DNA of 8,823 nucleotides from Eubacteriales Family XIII. Incertae Sedis bacterium (lineage in GTDB: Bacteria > Bacillota_A > Clostridia > Peptostreptococcales > Anaerovoracaceae): assembly GCA_031280075.1 (NCBI GenBank), contig JAITHG010000069.1, forward strand, positions 1 through 8,823, given 5' to 3'. Of this stretch, positions 1 to 7,500 are shown piece after piece; the first letter of the stretch is position 1, and the number at the start of each line of letters is the position of its first letter. The translations under genes and the position numbers were made by a program. The notes beneath the pieces are model-generated. The model was not told where the DNA came from. It was given only the letters and a program-made list of their open reading frames with translations, and ran no database searches.

Positions 1-178
1 GATGGGTCTTGCCGGCACCACGCGGCCCGACGAGCAGCGACTGGGTGAGCCCACCCTGCGTTGCGGCCCATTCTATATGTTGCATAACCTGGTCGAGCTG
101 CTTGTCCCTTGCGACAAAAAGCTGCTCCAAATCTTCATGGGGCATGAGGGACGGGGTGTAACGCAGTGTCGCTGCCAT
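1..178 (-). CDS. AAA-type ATPase, N-terminal 59 residues only (runs off the window)
   Basis: The reading frame starts with ATG at 178-176 and stays open to the window edge. Residues 51-58 read GPRGAGKT, a textbook Walker A loop, preceded by a hydrophobic strand (SLLV), so this is a P-loop ATPase. The region before it (residues 14-24, HEDLEQLFVAR) resembles the lead-in of AAA/STAND-like ATPases, in which a short 'LF-V-R' segment comes just before the first helix of the nucleotide-binding fold. The start lies 4 bases after the TGA of the upstream 410-residue ATPase gene, and a GAGG about 10 bases upstream, inside the end of that gene, can serve as ribosome binding site. The two are therefore almost certainly co-transcribed and translationally coupled. 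Function is not known; a partner ATPase in a defence or regulatory module is inferred from context. The frame was read directly from the minus strand. Confidence 0.8.
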   Translation of the reverse strand, partial: MAATLRYTPSLMPHEDLEQLFVARDKQLDQVMQHIEWAATQGGLTQSLLVGPRGAGKTH

Positions 179-182
179 GAAC

Positions 183-1415
183 TCACAACCTCTTTTTCGT
201 TACCGCTCTGCGAGCGCGCCAGATTGCCCGCAGCGGCTCATATCGCCAAGAGCTGCATCTTGTATTCAAATCAAATCTTAGATAATGGTCGTCAATGAGC
301 AAGCGCAGCACATCGGAAATGTGTGTGTCTTCAGGCACGTCGGCTCTTTTGTTCTTCCTTTTCTTTGCAAGCGCATCGTACATCTCCGCGTTGGGCAACG
401 CACTTTCAGCATAGAGATCTAGGATGTCCTCTGCCAAATCTCTGTCTTCTCCATAGTAACCTTCTACTCTTTCCAGCAATGCTGCCCAATTTGAGCCAAG
501 AGAATCAGAGACAGCGACCTCGTTCAAAAGTTTTGTAGCCGCATCCGCAGTCTCCGGTGTCGCTTGGTTCATGTCCTTGAGGTGTTTGACAAGCAGTTCG
601 AGCACGAAGGGAATCCCTCCCGAAGCCACTGCCAATAGTTCGGCTCCATCTGTTTTTCTCCCGATGCCAATGAGCAGGCACTTCGCCATCCAACAAGCCC
701 ACTCGTTGGTGAGGGGGGGTAGATCGACCGACAACATGTCATTTATTAAACTGCTTCTGCCTGGAAGCACTTTAAGCACATGATGGAAGCCAACAGAACC
801 AGTCAAAGCCCATCGGATGTATTCTCCCCCTTCCATTTCTCGCAAAGCGCGAAAAAATGCCATCATGTGCGCAGCAGCATCTTTCCCTTCCGTTTTCGTG
901 ATCGTTCGGATCGCATCAGGAAACTCATCCCAGACGATGAGAAGCTGTTTTTCCTTCTTCCCTAAATAGCTGCCGACGCTTGCAAGGATGCGACGCAGAT
1001 GGATCATGGTTTCCTGCCCATTATGGAATTCGAAGGACAAATTGGCACCGAAAGCACCCGCGCTCATACTCTTGGTGACGCGACCGACCGACTCGATTGC
1101 TTTTTTGAGCTTCCTGTCTATTTCGGCATGCTGATGAAGTCGGCACAGCGTCAAGCCCACGAGATCTGCTGTCGTCTTCGCATCCTGAACTGTCCCTCTT
1201 ACGCAGACCCATCCCTTCGGTGCCCTTGCTTCCAGCAACCGTGTTGCTGTCGTCTTGCCAAACCTGCGCGCTTCTTTTATGATGATGGAATGATACTCCA
1301 GTTCTGCCCAAAGCTTCTCCACATATCTGTCCCGCCCCACGATGTCCTCAACACGTGGCGTGCCACCGAGCATAATGGGCAGCGCCCTCACCTCCGGCAG
1401 ACTGTCTACCTGCAT
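183..1415 (-). CDS. Archaeal-ATPase/STAND-like P-loop ATPase with C-terminal winged-helix-like region (410 aa)
   Basis: Seen: a Walker A-like loop at residues 48-56 (EARRFGKTT) that keeps GKT but lacks the usual first glycine; a Walker B strand at 158-166 (LLIVWDEFP) with the D-E pair; and a sensor-like TGSVGFHH at 205-212. The C-terminal third is helical and ends in WRYEPLRAIWRAR (390-402). That order and the 'RRxGKT ... DEFP ... TGS' pattern are typical of the archaeal-ATPase (PF01637-like) branch of STAND/AAA proteins, whose C-terminal winged helix ends in a similar aromatic/arginine stretch. No membrane segment or signal peptide is visible, so it should be cytoplasmic. The ATG at 1415 is preceded by a strong GGGAGGG about 8 bases upstream. 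A near-consensus promoter lies about 90 bases upstream and is flanked by operator-like repeats. Its base composition is clearly lower in GC than the 2040-residue gene upstream. The gene downstream starts 4 bases after its TGA. A nucleotide-dependent switch in a two-ATPase defence operon is inference; the substrate is unknown. Confidence 0.85.
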   Translation of the reverse strand: MQVDSLPEVRALPIMLGGTPRVEDIVGRDRYVEKLWAELEYHSIIIKEARRFGKTTATRLLEARAPKGWVCVRGTVQDAKTTADLVGLTLCRLHQHAEIDRKLKKAIESVGRVTKSMSAGAFGANLSFEFHNGQETMIHLRRILASVGSYLGKKEKQLLIVWDEFPDAIRTITKTEGKDAAAHMMAFFRALREMEGGEYIRWALTGSVGFHHVLKVLPGRSSLINDMLSVDLPPLTNEWACWMAKCLLIGIGRKTDGAELLAVASGGIPFVLELLVKHLKDMNQATPETADAATKLLNEVAVSDSLGSNWAALLERVEGYYGEDRDLAEDILDLYAESALPNAEMYDALAKKRKNKRADVPEDTHISDVLRLLIDDHYLRFDLNTRCSSWRYEPLRAIWRARRAVTKKRL

Positions 1416-1480
1416 TGATCGTCCCTCCCGTCATCGCCAAGGTGCTCCTTGCTGGAGTGCGCCCGGCATCCTGCAAACCA

Positions 1481-1498
1481 TACGTCAATTTCTCCGTA
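1481..1498. repeat. Operator-like 18-bp repeat R1
   Basis: Plus-strand sequence TACGTCAATTTCTCCGTA. It shares 13 of 18 positions with both other copies and has TACG/CGTA ends, making it an imperfect palindrome. It begins five bases downstream of the -10 box and covers the predicted transcription start, the classic place for a repressor site. Confidence 0.7.
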
Positions 1499-1503
1499 CA
1501 ACC

Positions 1504-1532
1504 AGTCTAGCATTGCTTCCTCTACCTGTCAA
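1504..1532 (-). promoter_or_regulatory. Sigma-70-type promoter of the two-ATPase operon
   Basis: On the minus strand a perfect -35 box TTGACA (1532-1527) is followed after exactly 17 bases by TAGACT (1509-1504), which matches four of six -10 positions. Transcription would start near 1497. It points at the ATPase gene beginning at 1415. The close match to consensus suggests a promoter that is strong unless repressed, and the neighbouring repeats offer a means of repression. Confidence 0.75.
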
Positions 1533-1537
1533 GACTG

Positions 1538-1555
1538 TACGTCCATTTTGCCGTA
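1538..1555. repeat. Operator-like 18-bp repeat R2
   Basis: Plus-strand sequence TACGTCCATTTTGCCGTA, the same imperfect palindrome as R1 and R3. It lies five bases upstream of the -35 box. Its centre is 57 bp from that of R1 and 24 bp from that of R3. Confidence 0.7.
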
Positions 1556-1561
1556 TGATTC

Positions 1562-1579
1562 TACGTGAAATTTTCCGTA
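1562..1579. repeat. Operator-like 18-bp repeat R3
   Basis: Plus-strand sequence TACGTGAAATTTTCCGTA. This third copy lies just 3 bases after the stop codon of the helicase gene and just upstream of R2. It is the copy farthest from the promoter and may help cooperative binding. Confidence 0.7.
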
Positions 1580-1582
1580 TAT

Positions 1583-4500
1583 TTATTGCTCCGCCAGCCG
1601 CAACCGCCCGCGCTCTTCCACAAAGACCTGCGCCGCGAGCCTCCCCGCGACGACCGCGTCGAAGCGAGCGCGGTTGTCTGCCCCCATGCGCTCGTGCCCC
1701 AGCCTGCGCCCTGCCTCGGCGACCAAGTCCTCCCTGCCGATGCTTAGGGATTCGCGCAGAACCAACTTCATGGCATTCACGATCTCCTCTTCACAGATCT
1801 CCTCCACGGTGCGGTCGCCGCGTCTTGCCGTGCGCCGAGCCAGCTGCCAATCTTCTGGCTTGACACCGTCCCCCCAGACGAAACCCGCTGCGTCGACGTG
1901 GAACGAGCGCCGGATGAGGGTTGCAAGCTCCCCTTGCTTGACCGCGCCCAGTCTCGCATAGCCGCAGCGCTTGTACAGGATCGTGATCAGCCTCTCAAGC
2001 AGCACCGGTCCCTCGGCGGACAGGATCTCGCCAACACCCTTGCAGATCACGGAGCTGGCTGCGTGCAGATGCTCCAAGGTTCGCTTGGGGTAGACGGGTT
2101 CCGTCGATGCCGGGACGAAGGCTGTCGGTTCGACTGCTGCTCCTTGGGCTGTCGGCACAGCGGACGCGCCCGGGGCAATCCGCCCCTCTGCTGTAATCGG
2201 CTCTGCCGCCGTTGCGCCCGCATGCTCCTGCCCTTGCCTGCGCTCTGCTGTCAGGACATCGACCAGCCTCGGCGCTTTCCCGCGCCCGTCCGCATAGGGC
2301 GGCGCGCCCTCGATGGCTTCCACGATGCGCGCCAGCTCGCCCGCGCGATCCCGCACCCATCCGGGCAGCCAGACCCGCACGACGGACGGCCAGCCCTTGA
2401 GATCCCGCAGCAGTTCGGAGATGCCGTCCCGGTCTGCCACAGTCGGGCGCGCATGCCAGACCTGCGTGTCCAGGAGGATGGCGGTGCGCCAATTCGATTC
2501 GCCTTGTTTCTTGACAGCTAGATCAATCTTGAAATCCGTCAGCCCAAGCCCTGCTTCTACGATGTATCCGGATGCCCGCAGGGCGGCGGACAAGTCCTTT
2601 GCAAACCAACCGCCGGGGGCTGCTTGTGCTGCGCCGTGCTGCCCATCAGCGGAGTCATGCCCGCCCGCACTGGACAGCCCGCTCGCATCGCCCTGCCCGC
2701 CGGCACCGTGCAGCCCATTCGTCCCACTGCTATGCCCATCCGTATCACGGGCCTGCCCGTCCGCACCACCCTGCCCCGCACCCGACGCAGCAGCAAACTC
2801 CAGATACCGCTTCAAGTCATGCACGCCCTTCGCGCCCGTGCGCGCCAGATTGATGTCCTGCGGGTCGAAGGACGTGAAGACTACCACCTGCTTCCGGGCG
2901 CGGGTCACGGCGACATTCAGCCGCCTTTCCCCGCCGATCACGTTCAGCGGTCCGAAATTCAGGGGAAGAACCCCCGTTTCCGGATCCTTGGAGAAGGCGA
3001 GCGAGAAGAGGATGAGGTCGCGCTCGTCCCCTTGCACGTTCTCGAGGTTCTTGACGAAGAGCTGCTTGCCCGGCTCATCTTGCAGCGCCGCCTGCAACAG
3101 AAGGTCGTCCGTGTTCTCCAGAAGATCCAAGATGAGGTCGCGCTGCTGGATGTTGAAGCAGACGACACCGATGCTGTCCCCCTGCGTGCCGGGGTCGTGC
3201 AGTCGGCGCAGGATCTCGTCCACGACCGCCTGCGCCTCGACCGGGTTGGTTCGATCCCTGCCCCGCCCGAATGTCCCGTCCACACGGCACAGGCGGATCG
3301 CCCCTTCCTGCGGCTGGACGGGCGAAGGCAGCGTCACCAGGCGATTCTCGTAGTACTGCCCGTTCGAAAAGGCGATCAGCTGCTCGTCGCGGCTGCGGTA
3401 GTGCCACGACAGCCACATCTGCGGTAGACCCGACTCGACCGCCTCGCTGAGAATGCTCTCGAGATCCTCAACATCGGCACCGTCAGCACCATCCGCGCCG
3501 TCAGCGCCCACCGCTGCCCCGACTTCCATGATCCTTGTCGGCGGCATCTGCCTCGAGTCCCCAGTGATCACGACGGAACGGCCGCGACCCATGGCACCGA
3601 CCGCCTGCGGCACGCGGATCTGGGATGCCTCGTCGAAGACGACGATGTCAAAGCGGAGCCCTTCTGGATCCAGAAAATGTGCCACCGCGCCCGGACTCAT
3701 CAAAAAACAGGGGCAGAGCGAGAGCAGCGCCTGCGGGTAGTCATGGGTGATTTTCCGAAAACTCATGCCGCCCCGCTTGCGCTCGATCTGCCGGATCAGC
3801 GAACCGACCTCCCCGACCGCCCGGTCTGCCCGGAACGGGCGCTGCGCAATCATCCGCGCTGCCCCCGCCGAGACCTCCATCGTCCGGAGCTGCGCGACAG
3901 ACGCATTGAACGCTTCGACTGCCAGCATTTGCGCGTGGGCATCGAAACGATCCAGCGCCCCCTCCCGCCTGCGTTCCTTGAAGGAAGCCTCCGCGATGCC
4001 GCGCAGAAAGACGACCTCCAGCGCATCGAGCGGAAAGGCGCAGCGTGCGAGCCTGTCGGCCAGATCCGTCGCGCCCAGACCGCACAGTGCGTCCAGGCAA
4101 ATCCTCAGCGCCAGGTGGCGCTGCAGCTGAAGGTCGCCTGTCTGCTCCACATCGGCCAGCCAAAGCCCTTCATCGTGCGCCCATGCGCCCAGCCAGTCCC
4201 TGCCGCAGAGCCACTGCCCGACGGTGATATCGTCCGCGCCGAGCAGACCGAGCCAAGCATTCCATGCGCGGACGGTCTCGCCCAGGATCTCCAGCCCAAC
4301 CTGTGGCATCCCGGCAGCGGCGACGGCATCCCAGACATCCGGGGCAATGCCGTGCAGCCAGACGGCATCCTGCGCGACCATGACCGCCTGGTCGAATTGT
4401 TCCAGCGCGCGCGGGTCATGCGGCTGCCAGCCCTGCGGCAAAACCAGCCCCATGATCCGCTCCGCCGCGCCCCGCAACACCGCAGAGGCATCGCGCACGG

Positions 4501-7500
4501 ACGCTGCCTCCAGCAGCACGTCCAGCAGCGCCGATCCGCCTAGGTACATGACGGCAGGGACGAGAGGGCTGACCGCCTCGCGGATCCGCTTTTTGCGCCA
4601 CTCCCGGAACAGCCGCTTCTGGTCGAGCAGGCGCACCCGGCTGATCCACGCGTCCAGTTCCGGGAGGTCGATCAGTTCGGGGCGTACTGCCAACAGAAAG
4701 ACCCCGTGGCGCTGCACGAGTTCCTCCAGCCCCTTCCGGACGGTGGTCACCGCGTCCCGCCAGCCTGCGCGGTCGATGTAGGGAAGGTGCCCGGTGCCCG
4801 GCAGGACACCTTCCGACTGCGCCCGAAGCAGTCCGACCAATCGATCCAGGGCAGACCCCGGAGAAAACCTGCCCAGCATCTCCTGCCACACCGGCTCCAA
4901 GGACAGCAGGGCACTGTGCGCCCCTGTCAAGGCAGTCAGGCAGGTCGCCAGCCGCTCCGCCACGGCAGGCGCGGCAGCCTTCCCCCCACAGAGGATCCAG
5001 GGCGATCCGGCGTGCAGCCCCACCCCTGTGGCAAGGCTTCGAAATTCCGTCAGCAGCGCTTCGAGCCGGCGCAGGTCGCCTTGCCCGATCATAGGGGCAT
5101 CCGGGATCCAAGCATCCCCATGCCCGAGATTCTGGACAAGCTCGTAGGCGCTCCAGTAGGAATGCCCCCATCCATTCCTGCGGTGCACGCGTGGCGGGTA
5201 GTCCCGCAGCGTCCGGAACGCCGCACGGAACTGCGCGCCCGCCACCGCATAGGCACCTTGGTCGCAGCAGGAGACCGCCTCCAGCGAGCGTTTCAGCTGC
5301 CTGCGTATGTCGTTCATCGAGGTGTCCGAGCCGTATAATGACAAGGTGAAGCGCCCGATCCCGATCTCGTCCAGCCGCCGCCCCACGACTTCGAGCGCGA
5401 CTTCCTTTGCCGCGACAAAGAGAACCGTCTTGCCCTGCCCGACCGCCCAGGAGATGAGGTTTGCGATGGTCTGCGACTTGCCCGTGCCCGGCGGCCCCTC
5501 CAGGACGAACGACCGACCGCTCACCGCCTGGTAGATCGCCTTCATCTGCGAGCCGTCCGCCGCGATGGGCAGACGCATGGATTCTTCGTCGAAAACCGTG
5601 GGGGCGTCGTCCAAGTCCTGCCGGAAGGTCTCGCCGGGGTGATTCACCAAGTGCTCCACCACAGGGCTTTGCATCAAGGTCTGCCAATTCTGATCCAAGT
5701 CCTTCCAGATTTGAAACGTGGAGAATTTCAGGATGGCGAGAGAGCAGGTCTCGTCCACGCGAAAGGGAAGCCCCGCATCGAGCAGCTTCGCGCGGATCTC
5801 CGCAAAGACGGCATTCATCGCGATGCCGGACTCATCTGCAGCGGGGTTTGCAAGCGCATCCAGATCCAGTCCCTTCGTCGAGCGGAGCCATTCCAGCAAG
5901 CAGAGGTTTGGCTGCGCGGTCTCGCCCCCGTCGAGTTTGATCCGGTAGTTCCCGGTCTTCGCAAAGCCGGTGAGCCTGACGGGGAGCAGGAACAGCGGCG
6001 CCCGGCACTCGCCGCCCTTCTCGCGTGGATGCACCAGCGAGCCGAAGGCAAGGTACAGATAATTGCTTCCGGTCTCCTGTTCCAAAGTCTTCGCTGTGCG
6101 CTGCATCAGCTGGAGCTGCCGGTGGTGTTTTATGCCGTCCAAATTTGTATAAAGGTATTTCTGTGAACGGAACAGCTGCCTCGCCTGATCCGAAAACACC
6201 TCGTCCACCACCCGCTTCCCGAGCGCTGCCTCAGCGAACTCCGTGTCCGCCCACCCTGCCAGCCGCAGCGTCGCCCCACCGTGGACGGCATCGTCGATCT
6301 CTGCGAGCATGCCGCCCGGCACGACAAAATCCAGCACTCGGCTGTTTTTCGGCAGGTTCAGCAGCGGGTTTCTAAGGCTCAGGTCGAGCAGGTCGCGCTT
6401 CCAGTTGCGAAAGCGCGCCGGTGCGTCGTCGGTGAACTCGATGCGCCCGGTGACGACCTCCTCCGGTTCCCGCCAAGCGCTGAGCCTGCGGAGAGCCGCG
6501 AAGCGGACGAAGGGGCGCGCCTCCCGCATCCCGTCCTCTGTCATCGGGAGCAGACCGTCCTCCCCGATGCCGGCGAGCGGCAACACGCGGTCTATGCGCG
6601 CCCGCTGGATGTCTGCCATGCACCGCAACTGGGAGAAGAGCGCCCGCACATAGGCGGCTCCTGCCTGGGTCGCCTTCTGAAACCCCATGCTGCCCACCCC
6701 GCTCCCGATGCCCGTCATCTCAAGCGGGATGATTGCCCCGGATTCGATGAGGTTTGCGATGGTGTTCGCGTCGGAGACGAGCGCGGACGCGCCGAATTCC
6801 CCGGTTGTATAAAAACCCGGGAAGGCGTGGCCTGCGGTGAAGAAGACCACCGCCGAAAGCCCCGCTGCCTCCAGGCAGGCGGCATATGCCACGGACAGGT
6901 CGATGCAGGTTCCGAAACGGTCGGTCAGCACCTGCTGGGCCGTCCGCACCTTCTGCCCGGTCGCCTCGAAGGAGGCAGGGGGGCTGATGTAGGTGATCTC
7001 GAACGCCCGCATGGCTTCGTAGACCGCGCCGGCGATCTGCTCCGCCCGCTCCTTGCCGGACTGATACCCGTCGATGGAACCGCTCCCCGTCCTGCGCTGC
7101 AGCAGGTCGGAAGCCGCCCGCAGCACCGTCGTGACAGGGGCGGTGTTCGGCTGCACGAAAGCAGCGATATGGTGCTGCAACCCAGGCAGGTTGAGGAATT
7201 CGTTGGCAGCGCTGACCTCGACCGCCAGCGAGAGATGGGGACCGATCTGCGTGGGGAACCGATCCTCGTGGGCGTTCTGATGCCCCGATATCCCGGGATC
7301 CGGCGCTTCGGGATCCCCCTGCTTCCCTGTACCTGCGAAGCCTGCCCCTGCCAGATGCAACGCCAGCACGCCGGTCCGAAGCTCCCGCCCGTCCATCATG
7401 GCAGCGCTCAGTTGTGCGAACTGGCGGGGATGGTCGAGAACGACCTGCGCGCCGGGTTCCGTGCTTCCCAAAACCGTGTGCTCCGCCCGGACGTGCTGCC

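Larger units (their letters stand above)
1416..1582 (-). promoter_or_regulatory. Control region of the ATPase operon
   Basis: This non-coding gap lies between the TAA of the large helicase gene (1583-1585) and the ATG of the 410-residue ATPase (1415-1413). In the direction of transcription it holds repeat R3, repeat R2, a -35/-10 promoter, repeat R1 over the expected start point, an untranslated leader of about 80 bases and a GGGAGGG ribosome binding site. I see no hairpin with a T-run after the helicase stop codon, so read-through from the helicase gene into the ATPase operon is possible. Confidence 0.7.

Noticed and set aside
1481..1579. CRISPR array
   Set aside because: Only three 18-bp units with unequal spacing (57 and 24 bp), each imperfect and palindromic, arranged around a promoter; this fits operators, not a CRISPR array.
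2313..3353. Plus-strand open frame (346 codons) rich in S, P, R and C
   Set aside because: Antisense to helicase motifs V and VI and the linker; composition is typical of a shadow frame.
4416..5687. Minus-strand open frame (423 codons) inside the helicase gene in another frame
   Set aside because: It overlaps the Walker A region of the real frame, has R/G/A-rich composition and no domain signal; it is an out-of-frame shadow.
6800..6832. CCCGG/CCGGG inverted repeat around TTGTATAAAAA
   Set aside because: It lies inside the transglutaminase-like coding region, where codons for GFYTTGEFG explain the sequence; no reason to call a regulatory site.
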